Under the pieces are notes generated by a model. It saw only the letters and a list, made by a program, of their open reading frames with translations. It was not told where the DNA came from and did no database searches. The translations under genes were made by a program, and so were the position numbers. Positions 18,023-27,554 of a stretch of 64,000 nt of DNA are shown here, in pieces. Source of the DNA: Melioribacteraceae bacterium (GTDB lineage: Bacteria > Bacteroidota > Ignavibacteria > Ignavibacteriales > Melioribacteraceae); contig DAOSDY010000001.1 in assembly GCA_035362835.1 (NCBI GenBank), positions 1,488,001 to 1,552,000 of the forward strand, in the 5' to 3' direction. How positions within the stretch are numbered: position 1 is the first letter of the stretch; each line of letters begins with the position of its first letter.

Positions 18023-19168
18023 ATGAAAAGGATTACTGCTGCCTTAGTGTTTCTGATTGCAATTGTCTCGTGTACTTCGAAGAAGGATCTTTCAGAACTG
18101 CTTAAAGGCGAAACTGAAATTGAAGTATACCCTCAAAAGGAACTTCCAACAGTACTTGTGGAAAATAAACTAGCCGCCCAACTTCTGATTTTCCTCCACA
18201 ACAGAATTGATGAAGAATCAATTTTAGAAAATCTTAGCATCGGAAAAACTGAATTTGACCGGCTGATTAATTCCCTGTTTGCTGAGGGGCTTATCAAGCG
18301 GAAAGATGACGGAACCTTTATACCGGCATGCATGGTGGCCGGATACGAAGACGAAATTGCCATTGACAAATTTATAACCAAGATGAGTGCTGATGTTATT
18401 TCTCTAATAGCTCAACAACTTCCGTCAATTAAAAAATCTTTCGGCCGGATCGATTCGTTTTCAAATCTTTCTTTTGAAGAGGTAGCTTTCTTCATACTCT
18501 ACAATGTTATGCTGGCGAAATGGCAGATTAAAAATATTGAAGAGAGATTCATACGGGCGGAACCTACACAGAGAATAACCGACCGGTACTATTTATTACT
18601 ACGGCAGATTAATTCCGATACTACAGGAATAGATAAATGGGCAGTAAACAGATCTATTGAAATGAACGGATATTATTTTTGCAGTTTTGGCAGGATGAGT
18701 AAGGAAAATAATCTATTCGATGCGGGCGCGGATCAATTGATCAGAGATTTCGGCATGAGTCAATCTGCGGATCCGTTAGGTTTCAAAAAAGAACTGCTCG
18801 GTGACCTCGTCAGGTTTTATAACGGGGAACTATCCACGGCAAATCCATCTTATACGGCCGGATTGAATAAATATGGAATCCTCAGGAATAGTCAGCTGAA
18901 ACTGCAATTCATTTCAAGTCAGGATAATTTGAGGCTCTATGAGATGGCCGGAATCATATCCGAATCATTAGTCGGTTATCTCGATAAACAGCGGCCGGTT
19001 TTTGTAAAAGAATATTTACAGTCGAAATACAAAGAGGAAATCAATTTCCGGGAATGGGTTTTCTGGATCTATAATTTTATTGCTGCAAAGGCAGGCAGGA
19101 ACATGACCGACAAAGGAATTGCTGCAGTGAATAATGATGAAATATTCCATTACTTAATAATGAAGTAA
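18023..19168 (+). CDS. Putative lipoprotein of unknown function
   Basis: This 381-residue protein begins with a lipoprotein signal (RITAALVFLIAIVSC, lipid-modified Cys at about 17). The next part (about 40-100) resembles a winged helix (ILENLSIGKTEFDRLINSLFAEGLIKRKDDG). The remainder is mostly helical, with several WQI/YLLLRQI-like segments. I cannot name a family. A winged-helix-like fold on an exported lipoprotein is odd and may be coincidental, since such folds also serve as protein-protein modules. It follows the methyltransferase by 8 bases and ends at a bidirectional terminator. Confidence 0.6.
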   Translation: MKRITAALVFLIAIVSCTSKKDLSELLKGETEIEVYPQKELPTVLVENKLAAQLLIFLHNRIDEESILENLSIGKTEFDRLINSLFAEGLIKRKDDGTFIPACMVAGYEDEIAIDKFITKMSADVISLIAQQLPSIKKSFGRIDSFSNLSFEEVAFFILYNVMLAKWQIKNIEERFIRAEPTQRITDRYYLLLRQINSDTTGIDKWAVNRSIEMNGYYFCSFGRMSKENNLFDAGADQLIRDFGMSQSADPLGFKKELLGDLVRFYNGELSTANPSYTAGLNKYGILRNSQLKLQFISSQDNLRLYEMAGIISESLVGYLDKQRPVFVKEYLQSKYKEEINFREWVFWIYNFIAAKAGRNMTDKGIAAVNNDEIFHYLIMK

Positions 19169-19181
19169 AAAGAATAAATCC

Positions 19182-19213
19182 GGATCTTCAACCTGTTTTT
19201 CAGTTGAAGATCC
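19182..19213. terminator. Bidirectional terminator between convergent genes
   Basis: A perfect 11-bp stem GGATCTTCAAC/GTTGAAGATCC has a 10-base T-rich loop. It lies between the stop of the lipoprotein gene (19168) and that of the thioredoxin-like gene (19225). T-rich stretches follow on both strands but not immediately. Confidence 0.75.
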
Positions 19214-19224
19214 TCCGAACAAAT

Positions 19225-19743
19225 TTATTTTTTTAATTCTTCCTTAATCAACTCTACCATTTTATAAAATTCCTCTTTTTGAAATCCAGTGGAAATCCAT
19301 TTAATCTTTCCGTCTTTACCAATAACAAAATTACGGGGTATGTATTTATTCGCAAAAAGATTATATACTTTGGCTTCCTTATCAACATAAACAGGGAATG
19401 TATATTTATTTTTTTCGATAAATTTCTTAACAGTATCTGTTACCTCCCCGCGGGAAATTGCCATAACAAGAAAGTCCGTATCCTTAATAGAATCGTAAAT
19501 ATCCTTTTGAAGAAGGGGAAACTCAGCGCGGCACGGTCCGCACCATGTAGCCCAGAAGTTGATAAGAATAACCTTTCCGGTCAGTTTCTCTGAGGAAACG
19601 GATTCACCCGATAAAGCTTCTGCAGAGAAGGCAGGCATCGGATCTCCTTTCTTAAGAAGAGTCGATTTCTCAATATCATCCTGTGCGATTATGAATGTTG
19701 AGGCGAAGAAGAACAGAATAGGATAAATGATTTTAGTTTTCAT
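19225..19743 (-). CDS. TlpA-like exported thioredoxin-fold protein
   Basis: This 172-residue protein has a signal peptide (to about residue 20, FIIAQ) and a redoxin domain. The active site WCGPC (Cys68, Cys71) lies in NFWATWCGPCRAEF. The conserved cis-Pro region comes late, with YIPRNFVIGKDGKI. This is the TlpA/ResA layout, so it probably reduces periplasmic disulfides, for example on cytochromes or envelope proteins. It lies 10 bases after the GNAT gene at the end of a minus-strand run starting with the amylase. A terminator follows. Confidence 0.9.
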   Translation of the reverse strand: MKTKIIYPILFFFASTFIIAQDDIEKSTLLKKGDPMPAFSAEALSGESVSSEKLTGKVILINFWATWCGPCRAEFPLLQKDIYDSIKDTDFLVMAISRGEVTDTVKKFIEKNKYTFPVYVDKEAKVYNLFANKYIPRNFVIGKDGKIKWISTGFQKEEFYKMVELIKEELKK

Positions 19744-19753
19744 TGTTAATCCA

Positions 19754-20320
19754 TTATTGGTGAATAAAATATCTCATAATAGGCCGGGTTTCAGATCTCC
19801 GGGCGCATTCTGTAAATCCGGCTTTTTTGAAAGCCGATGCAAATCCCGTCCACGCGAATACTGAAGGGATGTTCCCTTTTTTTGGTTCGACCGGGTAGCT
19901 TTCCAGAATTCCGACTTTTTTCTTCCGCGCATATTCAATTACTTTCTTAATGATCTCAGTTAAAATTCCTTTACCGCGGAAATTTTTATCGATAAAAAAA
20001 CAGACGATCGACCAGACCTTTAGCTCATCTACGGGTTTTAGAATTCTTGAATTAGCCAGGACAGGAAATTCCTCGCGCGGAGCTACGGAGCACCATCCTA
20101 TAATTTTACTGTCGCAGTAAACAAGAAGTCCGGGGACGGATCCGGCCTTCACAATTTTTTTCATCCTTCTTTTATTGCCGCTTCCTCTTGAATTATTGAA
20201 TTCGGATCTCTTAATCCGCCACCACATACACCAACATCCGCCGCAAGCGCCTTTCCGTCCGAATAGAATTTCGAAATCATTCCATCTGCTTTCGGTTAAA
20301 GGAAGAATTTTCAATTTCAT
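19754..20320 (-). CDS. GNAT family acetyltransferase with N-terminal Cys/Trp-rich motif
   Basis: This 188-residue protein has the GNAT core: the acetyl-CoA motif A, FRGKGILTEIIKKVIEYARKKKVG (split here as FRGKGIL then the helix), and a VWSIVCFFI strand before it. The N-terminal motif GACGGCWCMWWR (about 24-35) is Cys/Trp-rich and recurs in a subset of GNAT proteins of unknown substrate. It could be a metal- or substrate-binding patch. It lies 10 bases downstream of the sensor kinase gene, on the same strand. The substrate is not predictable from the sequence. Confidence 0.8.
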   Translation of the reverse strand: MKLKILPLTESRWNDFEILFGRKGACGGCWCMWWRIKRSEFNNSRGSGNKRRMKKIVKAGSVPGLLVYCDSKIIGWCSVAPREEFPVLANSRILKPVDELKVWSIVCFFIDKNFRGKGILTEIIKKVIEYARKKKVGILESYPVEPKKGNIPSVFAWTGFASAFKKAGFTECARRSETRPIMRYFIHQ

Positions 20321-20330
20321 GGTTCAGCGA

Positions 20331-22874
20331 TTATTTTTTCTGGAAGGTAACTCTAAATACAGATCCTTTTCCCTTTCGACTTGTAACTTTAATTTCCGCA
20401 TGGTTCAATTCGCAGTATTTTTTTACAAGTGCGAGTCCCAAACCGTTTCCTTCGTAATTTCTTGTATATCCTTTCTCCTCACGTGTAAACGGAGTGAATA
20501 ACATTCCCATATACTCCTCGGAAATTCCAATTCCCGTATCGGATACATCGACGTAGAGATTATTTCTGGGATCTAACTCAAGGCTTATTTCAACTTTGCC
20601 GGTCTGAGTATATTTTATTGCATTATCAATCAGGTGGTAGAATATCTGGTTGGTAGAGTATTCGTCGGCTGTTACCATCGTCTTATCCGTATTTGCGACA
20701 ACATTAAACGCAATTTTTTTCTGCTTTGCTACCGGGAGATAAGCTTCGTAGTGCTTCCTTATTATTTCTTTATGAATATCGAATTCCTTTTCCCTGAAAT
20801 TGTATGAGCCGGTTTGAAGTTCGGACATATTAATAATCAATTCAATCGTACGCATAATTCTCTTTCCTTCTTCGTCTATAACATCAAATCCTTTTTTCAG
20901 ATCCTCATCAACCTGTTCCTGCAGCTCATCTTTCATCATGCTCGTAAAGCTTAGAATAACATTTAAGGGTGTTCTTATTTCGTGCGACATCTGGGCAAGA
21001 AATTCGGATTTGAGACGGTCCGATTGTTCGGCGCGTTCCTTTGCACTTATAAGCTGTTCTTCCGCTATCTTCTTATCGGTTATATCCTCGACGGTTCCTT
21101 CATAGTAAAGGTGTTTATCGTCATCATCCTTTACCAGGCGAGCGCTCTCTCTTACATAAATAATTGTCCCGTCCTTCTTCTTCCATTTCGATTCAAATCC
21201 CACAACTTTGTTTTTCAGGTTCAGTTCTTTTGTAAAGACAGATCTCGTGTTGGAGTCGGCGTATGAATCTCTGGCGTCAATTTTAGAAATTTCCTCAAGA
21301 GAATCGTAACCTAGAATTCTAAGCAGTGTTGGATTGGCCATTAAAATCTTGCCGGCCAGGGAGGTTCTGTAAATTCCTACCGTAGCGTTTTCGAAGAGTC
21401 CTCTGAACCTGAACTCATTTTCCCGCAGGGCTTCTTCCGACTTTTTGCGTTCGGTAATATCCTGTTTGATTGCAACGTAATAAATTATTTCATGTGCAGA
21501 ATTACGTATCGGGGTAATTGTCATTTCCTCAAAATAAACCGAACCGTCTTTCTTCTTATTTATCATTTCACCGCGCCAGATGTCCCCGTTCTTAATTGTA
21601 TCCCACATATGCTCGTAATAGGAGAGATCGTGCTGGTCGGATTTGAAGACATTAATGCGTCCGTCGGAAAAATCGCCGAGCGCATAACCGGTCAGATTCC
21701 AGAAAGCGCTGTTAGCCCAAATGAGATTAGTATTTTTATCAGTAATTACGATTCCGTTTGCAGCAGCCTCCAGTGCATTACTCTGTAGTTGAAGCTGATC
21801 CTCAACAATTTTCTGTTCTGTTATATCGGTTATAAATCCTTCGAGTGCTGTAAGTTCATCCTCTTCGGAAAAGATACCGACACCTTCCTCCCAGACCCAT
21901 TTTTCGTAGCCGGAGGCAGTTGTAATTCTGTAGACCAGCTGATATGTCTTTCTCTGCTCCACCGCTTTCTGAATCTGATCCCATACTTTGGTCCTGTCCT
22001 GCGGATGAATCAAATCGTTATATGAGACTGAACGGTTGTCAATTAGATCTGCAGGTTTGTATCCGGTTATCTGATAGGATTTGTCGCTAACAAATTCCAT
22101 TGTCCATTCGGTGTTGTATTTACATCTGTAAACCATTCCGGGAAGATTCTGGATAAGTGTTGTCAGCTGGCGTTGTGTTTCCTGAAGTTCCTCTTCAACC
22201 CTGGTTTTTTTATGAAGACCTCTTTCGAGCGTGATACTTGCGGATTCAATCTGTTTTATAAATGTGTTTCGCTGTTTCTCGGAACGATAAAGAATAAATA
22301 CCGTTACAAACGGAAGCAGCACACAAAAACCGATAAGCCCGAATAACGAAATTCTGAAAATCTGAATTTCGGAATTGAGAAGATTGCGCACATCATTCTC
22401 GATATCATCCGAAATTACAACTATATTTTTAAAAAGAAGTTCAGCTTTCGGATCGGATTTTATTTTGCCTTTCAAGAGAGAACTTGAAACCCCTCTGTAC
22501 TCAAGCAGATTGGTCTGCAGCTTTTGTACTTTAACCTGAATATCCTTGTTGGACATCGGTAAAGCGATTATTGACATCTGATCCTTCTCTTCAAGAAGCT
22601 TTCCGGCATAGAGTTCTGCAAAACTGAGATGTTCCCAGGCGTTAATTAGGGAGGTGTTGGTTGTGTCGATTGAACTGTTAAAAAATTCGAACTTCGCGCT
22701 AGCAACGCTTAACTTGACCTTTGTTGCCGAATCGATAAGGTTGCTGAAAATAAAATTTATTCTGAATCCCAGAAGCATAATATAGAGAACCGCAACAGAT
22801 ACCAGGACTCCAGCTATAAGGATGAAAAAATATAATCCTTTTGATGTTTTGCCGATTTTACTTCGATGACCCAT
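20331..22874 (-). CDS. Membrane sensor histidine kinase with three PAS domains
   Basis: This 847-residue kinase has two membrane helices (about 16-38 and 170-193) flanking a helical extracytoplasmic sensor. Three PAS modules follow (about 240-365, 368-490 and 490-615; recognisable as YRCKYNTEWTMEFVSD, NGIVITDKNTNLIWAN, VGIYRTSLAGKILMAN). Then come the DHp domain with the phospho-acceptor His631 in FLAQMSHEIRTPLN and a HATPase with DNAIKYT, DTGIGIS and NGLGLALVKKY. No receiver domain is attached and no response regulator gene is adjacent, so the partner is elsewhere. It lies 27 bases after the amylase gene on the same strand. Confidence 0.92.
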   Translation of the reverse strand: MGHRSKIGKTSKGLYFFILIAGVLVSVAVLYIMLLGFRINFIFSNLIDSATKVKLSVASAKFEFFNSSIDTTNTSLINAWEHLSFAELYAGKLLEEKDQMSIIALPMSNKDIQVKVQKLQTNLLEYRGVSSSLLKGKIKSDPKAELLFKNIVVISDDIENDVRNLLNSEIQIFRISLFGLIGFCVLLPFVTVFILYRSEKQRNTFIKQIESASITLERGLHKKTRVEEELQETQRQLTTLIQNLPGMVYRCKYNTEWTMEFVSDKSYQITGYKPADLIDNRSVSYNDLIHPQDRTKVWDQIQKAVEQRKTYQLVYRITTASGYEKWVWEEGVGIFSEEDELTALEGFITDITEQKIVEDQLQLQSNALEAAANGIVITDKNTNLIWANSAFWNLTGYALGDFSDGRINVFKSDQHDLSYYEHMWDTIKNGDIWRGEMINKKKDGSVYFEEMTITPIRNSAHEIIYYVAIKQDITERKKSEEALRENEFRFRGLFENATVGIYRTSLAGKILMANPTLLRILGYDSLEEISKIDARDSYADSNTRSVFTKELNLKNKVVGFESKWKKKDGTIIYVRESARLVKDDDDKHLYYEGTVEDITDKKIAEEQLISAKERAEQSDRLKSEFLAQMSHEIRTPLNVILSFTSMMKDELQEQVDEDLKKGFDVIDEEGKRIMRTIELIINMSELQTGSYNFREKEFDIHKEIIRKHYEAYLPVAKQKKIAFNVVANTDKTMVTADEYSTNQIFYHLIDNAIKYTQTGKVEISLELDPRNNLYVDVSDTGIGISEEYMGMLFTPFTREEKGYTRNYEGNGLGLALVKKYCELNHAEIKVTSRKGKGSVFRVTFQKK

Positions 22875-22901
22875 TCAGAATAATTTTCCGATTTCGATAA
22901 A

Positions 22902-24275
22902 TTACCGGTATAAAACTAAATATGAATACGGTTCAACTGATAAGTTCAGTTCCTGTTCAATCATTGTTCTTTCACCGGTAAACAGATTATTATATTCACC
23001 TTTAATTAGATCATTAGTTATATGTATATTCTTATTATCGCCGGACAAATTGAAAACCGCGAATACTTTATTCTCATCCTTATTTCTAACAAACGCAAAA
23101 ATGTCAGGGTCATTCGAATCGACCGCCAGCATTTCACCTCCCTTCGCTCCGTTCCAGAGAGCTTTATTTTCTTTTTTTAATTCGAAGAGTCTGGAATAAA
23201 TTGAACTGTACTCGCTTATTTTCCAATCGATCGGATCTTTTTCAAAGAAAGCAAGTCTCTTGTTCAAGCCCCCCTCCATTCCCGAGTATACAAGAGGCAT
23301 GCCATTTACCAGGCAGGAAATTACCGCAAATTGCTTCGCAAAATCGCCGAATCTCTCATTATCTGTCCCGTGCCAGGAGTTTTCATCGTGGTTTGTAGTG
23401 AAGGTCATCCGGAAAGAACCGGCAGGATAGGTAGTTTTTTCCTCTGAAAAATACCGGTGCAGATCGACTCCACTCTTCCTTCCCTCGGCAATTCCCACAA
23501 ATAGATCTTTCAGCTGCCAATTATAAGTCATATCGAATGCATTGTGAAGTTCAGGTTCATGAGCCTCTGCAAGCATAAAAAGCGGCTTATTAGTTTCAAG
23601 TTGGGGACGAAGCCACTTCCAGAATTCGAGAGGAACCATCGCGGCCACATCGCACCTGAAGCCGTCAATATCGTATTCATCAACCCAGAATTTCATTGCG
23701 TCGCGCATGCTGTTCCAGAGTTCCTTATTTTCATAATTAAGATCTATTACATCGGACCAGTCAAATGGGGAAACCAGGTTGCCTTGTTTATCCCGTGTGT
23801 AAAATTCCGGATTAGATTCAACCCAAACATTATCCCAGGAAGTATGGTTTGCCACCCAATCCAAAATAACATACATGCCGAGCTGATGAGCATTATCGAC
23901 TAAAGATTTGAAATCCTGAAGCGACCCGAATTCCGGATTCACTTCTTTAAAGTTTTGTACGGAGTAATAACTGCCGAGACTTCCTTTCCTGTTCTTAACT
24001 CCAATCGGATGAACCGGCATAAACCAGAGTATATCAATTCCCATTTCCTTTAATCTTGGAAGATGATCGGCAAATGCTTTGAATGTCCCTTCTTTCGTGT
24101 ATTGACGAAGATTAACTTCATATATTGATGCGTTGTAACTCCAGTCCGGCGGCTGAAAAGATACAGGTTCATTTAATAGATCGGAATTTTCACGACTTTC
24201 ACAACCAGAAGAAATAAATAGGGAAATTGAAAAGAGAAGAAGCAGTATTAAAAAAATATTTTTTTTCAAGCACAT
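22902..24275 (-). CDS. GH13 alpha-amylase family glycosidase, probable lipoprotein
   Basis: This 457-residue exported enzyme of the alpha-amylase clan hydrolyses or rearranges alpha-glucans. It has a signal peptide ending in SSGC (Cys24), a weak lipobox that would anchor it to a membrane. The (beta/alpha)8 barrel shows conserved region I DWVANHT (138-144), the nucleophile Asp208 in DGFRCDVA, the acid/base Glu236 in LAEAHEP, and the transition-state Asp296 in TTNHDENSW. A beta-sandwich C domain follows. It is the first gene of a minus-strand run and is divergent from the AI-2E permease gene. Confidence 0.92.
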   Translation of the reverse strand: MCLKKNIFLILLLLFSISLFISSGCESRENSDLLNEPVSFQPPDWSYNASIYEVNLRQYTKEGTFKAFADHLPRLKEMGIDILWFMPVHPIGVKNRKGSLGSYYSVQNFKEVNPEFGSLQDFKSLVDNAHQLGMYVILDWVANHTSWDNVWVESNPEFYTRDKQGNLVSPFDWSDVIDLNYENKELWNSMRDAMKFWVDEYDIDGFRCDVAAMVPLEFWKWLRPQLETNKPLFMLAEAHEPELHNAFDMTYNWQLKDLFVGIAEGRKSGVDLHRYFSEEKTTYPAGSFRMTFTTNHDENSWHGTDNERFGDFAKQFAVISCLVNGMPLVYSGMEGGLNKRLAFFEKDPIDWKISEYSSIYSRLFELKKENKALWNGAKGGEMLAVDSNDPDIFAFVRNKDENKVFAVFNLSGDNKNIHITNDLIKGEYNNLFTGERTMIEQELNLSVEPYSYLVLYR

Positions 24276-24382
24276 ACCCCGCTATAGTGTTAGCTGACTT
24301 ATCCGGACTTCAATTTAAGAAATTTAATCTATAGAAAAATCTCATTTTTTGATTATTTTAAATTACCAAAGAGGATATTGAT

Positions 24383-25525
24383 ATGAAAAAGACCGGAACA
24401 GATCCAGTAATTAAATTTTTTATTTCTGTCCTCGGAATTATTATCATTCTATTTGTCCTGAGAGAGCTTCAGCATATTTTTCTCCCTCTTGTTATTGCCT
24501 ATTTCCTCTTTTTTCTTTTCGAGCCTCTAAACAAACTTTTGTTAAAAATCAGGATTCCGCACGGCATTTCTATATTTATAAATATTCTTATATCTATTGG
24601 ATTTATCTGGTTTGCTTCCAAACTTGTAGTCGATGCATTTATTGAGTTCGGAAAAAAACTTCCTCTGTTCGAAGTTAAACTGAACAATTTGATAGTTCAG
24701 GCAGCCGGTTCAATAGGTATTGACGAAAAAACACTTAGTGATTTTAATTTATTCGAATTTATTGGCTCATCTGACCTTACAGGTTTGGCCGGAGGTGTTT
24801 TTTCCTCAACGCTTGATGTTGTTACTTATATATTCCTTATACTTTTTTTCTTCATATTTATAAGCAGCGGGCACGACAGAATTGTTGAAGCAATCAGGGT
24901 TCGCTATGTTGAAAAGGGAGTGAAATCCTCACTTAAGAAATTAAAGAAAGAATTATACAACAAAGAATCAGAGACAGTACAGAATTCTACTAACGATGAA
25001 GATTTTGCTACTATGACTATTCAGCGGGAATCGAAGCTCCAGAAAACATTTAAAGATATTACAGAGAAAGTTCAGAAATATATAATTACAAAATTCGTGA
25101 TAAGTCTTGTACTCGGAATAATCGTTGGTATTGTTACATGGTTGTTCGGTGTTGAATTCTTTATCGTATGGGCGGTGCTTACGATTCTGTTAAATTTCAT
25201 TCCCAACATAGGTTCTGTAATAGCCGTTATGCTTATTTCGTTGATGACGCTGCTTCAGTATGAATCTTTTGGATATGCTCTGCTTGTTATGGCAACTCTT
25301 ATTCTTATTCAGAATATAATAGGGAACATTATAGAACCGAAGATATTCGGCGACCGTCTCGGCTTAAATCCGCTTGTAATACTCTTTTCGTTGATGCTTT
25401 GGGGTTATATTTGGGGCATAATCGGCATGTTTCTTTCCGTACCACTTACTGCCGTAATCAAAATAATAATAAGCAATTCATCTTCTAAGAATATGCGCTT
25501 CTTTTCAAATCTGATGAGTAATTAA
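24383..25525 (+). CDS. AI-2E/PerM family membrane transporter
   Basis: This 380-residue protein has the AI-2E exporter-like layout. Paired helices at the N-terminus are followed by a soluble charged loop (about 165-235, Lys/Glu-rich), then four C-terminal helices with the conserved region FIPNIGSVIAV, then NIIGNIIEPKIFGDRLGLNP. Family members move varied solutes, including Na+/H+ and signal molecules, so no substrate is claimed. GAGGA lies upstream of the ATG. It is convergent with the aspartase gene, with only 5 bases between stops and no visible terminator. Confidence 0.9.
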   Translation: MKKTGTDPVIKFFISVLGIIIILFVLRELQHIFLPLVIAYFLFFLFEPLNKLLLKIRIPHGISIFINILISIGFIWFASKLVVDAFIEFGKKLPLFEVKLNNLIVQAAGSIGIDEKTLSDFNLFEFIGSSDLTGLAGGVFSSTLDVVTYIFLILFFFIFISSGHDRIVEAIRVRYVEKGVKSSLKKLKKELYNKESETVQNSTNDEDFATMTIQRESKLQKTFKDITEKVQKYIITKFVISLVLGIIVGIVTWLFGVEFFIVWAVLTILLNFIPNIGSVIAVMLISLMTLLQYESFGYALLVMATLILIQNIIGNIIEPKIFGDRLGLNPLVILFSLMLWGYIWGIIGMFLSVPLTAVIKIIISNSSSKNMRFFSNLMSN

Positions 25526-25530
25526 TAAAA

Positions 25531-27399
25531 TTATTTCATCTTTTGAGGTTTGAGCATATTCTCGGGAGAAAGAATCCGGTCGAGTTCCTCCTTGCTTAGA
25601 AGATTTTTCTCGAGAACAAGTTCATAAACACCGCGGTTCTGCTCCATTGCCTCCTTGGCAATTTTTGTTGACATCTCATATCCCAGGTAAGGATTCAGAG
25701 CGGTTATGAGCCCGATACTGTTTTGTACGAGCTGACGGCAATGATCTTCGTTTGCCGTAATTCCGTCTATACATTTATACTTTAGGGTATTCATTCCGTT
25801 CTTAAGCATTTCAATCGATTCAAAAATACTCTGGACAATTACAGGCTCCATAACGTTCAGTTCAAGCTGTCCTGCTTCTGCGGCGAGTGTAACGGTAAGG
25901 TCGTTCCCTATAACTTTAAATGCTATTTGATTGACCACCTCGGGAATAACGGGATTTACTTTACCGGGCATTATAGAGGAACCCGGCTGCATCGGCGGAA
26001 GATTAATTTCGTGTAACCCTGTCCGGGGGCCGGAGGATAACAAGCGCAGATCATTACAGATTTTGGAAAGTTTGACCGCTAAACGTTTAACCGCCGAGGA
26101 GTAAATTACGAAGGCGCCTGTATCCTGAGTCGCTTCTACAAGATTTCTTGCGAGTACAACATTTAACCCTGTTGATTCGCGTAGATGTTCAACGCATTTT
26201 TTCCCGTAATCCGGATCGGAATTAATCCCTGTACCTATCGCAGTGGCGCCCATGTTAACTTCAAGGAAAAGTCGTGCATTCTCTTCAAGGCGCGATATCT
26301 CTTCTTCAAGCGTAACGGCATAGGCCTCAAATTCTTGTCCGAGTGTCATTGGCACAGCATCCTGAAGCTGGGTTCTTCCCATTTTGATAACACCGGAAAA
26401 CTCCCTGGCTTTTTTATGAAACGATTCGATTAAATTACCCAGTACCTCAACAAGTTTTTTATTACTGTTTATGATTGCAATTTTTATTGCGGTAGGATAT
26501 GCGTCGTTTGTAGATTGCGACAGGTTAACATGATTGTTGGGGTGACAATATTTGTAATCCCCTTTTTCATAACCTAAAATTTCGAGAGCGCGGTTTGCAA
26601 TTACCTCGTTAGCGTTCATGTTAGTCGATGTTCCCGCCCCGCCCTGGACCATATCGATTACGAAATAACCGTGATACTTACCGCTCATTATTTCACGGCA
26701 TGCCTGAACAATAGAATCGGTAATTGGTTTCGATAAAAGTCCCAGATCGTAATTTGCCTTGGCAGCGGCCATCTTGACAGCAGCAAGCGCTTCGATCAGG
26801 AGAGGATAAAATGAAATTGTTACTCCGCTTATATTAAAGTTTTCCATCCCGCGCAGAGTCTGAATGCCGTAATAAACTTCCTGAGGAACTTCTCTGTCAC
26901 CGAGAAGATCGTGTTCGGTTCTGGATCGGCCTGACTGATACTGCGCGCCGTGGTTGATAACCCGTGAGTTAGCAAACTGCATTCTGCGGAATATTACTTT
27001 AGCCATCCTTGAAAAAATCTTAATAGGAATGTCCGGTTCAATTTTAAGTACTTCCTTGAATTTTTCTCTCGGCAAAACCAGGGCGGTAGTATTCAACGTA
27101 GCGCGCGCTGAAGTTGAGTGAGGGGAATCGTCTATTAAGGCTCCTTCACCCAGGAAATCATGCTTGGAAAAAATTGATAACCGTTTTTCCTCGCCGAATG
27201 GAGTTTTCTTGTATAACTCAACCTCGCCGTCAAATATGATATAGAGATTTTTTCTCTGTGTATTCTCAACGAAAAGATGCGAGTTGATAAGGTAATCCTT
27301 TACCTCAAAGTTTTTTGTAAGTAATTCTTTCTCGTCGTCGTTCAAATCAAAAAAAAGCTCTATTTTATTCAGAAATGTCCTTATTTGCCCGGAATCCAT
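25531..27399 (-). CDS. aspA: Aspartate ammonia-lyase fused to an N-terminal CNB-like domain
   Basis: The 622-residue protein has a cyclic-nucleotide-binding fold (about 10-140) joined by a short linker to a full-length aspartase (about 159-620). The lyase interconverts aspartate with fumarate and ammonia. Its start (EHDLLGDREVPQEVYYG), MGRTQLQDAVPMTLGQEF and the catalytic-loop signature GSSIMPGKVNP follow E. coli AspA closely rather than fumarase. In the CNB domain the ribose-binding Glu is kept (GEGAL, 84-88), but the phosphate-binding Arg position is His94 (SPHSTSARA). Cyclic-nucleotide binding is therefore doubtful, and the domain may sense something else or serve assembly. Confidence 0.93.
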   Translation of the reverse strand: MDSGQIRTFLNKIELFFDLNDDEKELLTKNFEVKDYLINSHLFVENTQRKNLYIIFDGEVELYKKTPFGEEKRLSIFSKHDFLGEGALIDDSPHSTSARATLNTTALVLPREKFKEVLKIEPDIPIKIFSRMAKVIFRRMQFANSRVINHGAQYQSGRSRTEHDLLGDREVPQEVYYGIQTLRGMENFNISGVTISFYPLLIEALAAVKMAAAKANYDLGLLSKPITDSIVQACREIMSGKYHGYFVIDMVQGGAGTSTNMNANEVIANRALEILGYEKGDYKYCHPNNHVNLSQSTNDAYPTAIKIAIINSNKKLVEVLGNLIESFHKKAREFSGVIKMGRTQLQDAVPMTLGQEFEAYAVTLEEEISRLEENARLFLEVNMGATAIGTGINSDPDYGKKCVEHLRESTGLNVVLARNLVEATQDTGAFVIYSSAVKRLAVKLSKICNDLRLLSSGPRTGLHEINLPPMQPGSSIMPGKVNPVIPEVVNQIAFKVIGNDLTVTLAAEAGQLELNVMEPVIVQSIFESIEMLKNGMNTLKYKCIDGITANEDHCRQLVQNSIGLITALNPYLGYEMSTKIAKEAMEQNRGVYELVLEKNLLSKEELDRILSPENMLKPQKMK

Positions 27400-27554
27400 A
27401 TAAAACTCCCAATCGATTAAATTTTGTTTGTCAAAGATACATCGTGGTGCTCGAGTATGGCAAATTATTTGTAATGCAGTCAGAACTAAAATTTATTATA
27501 TTTGAGACAGTTGGTAAAAAATATGTTAAATAAAAGAGTAAGTAGAAGAACAGT

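Noticed and set aside
27497..27504. TATATTTG, a Bacteroidota-type -7 box before rnpB
   Set aside because: The nearest TTTG lies 25 bases upstream, which is too far. Other promoters here look sigma-70-like with 17-base spacing.
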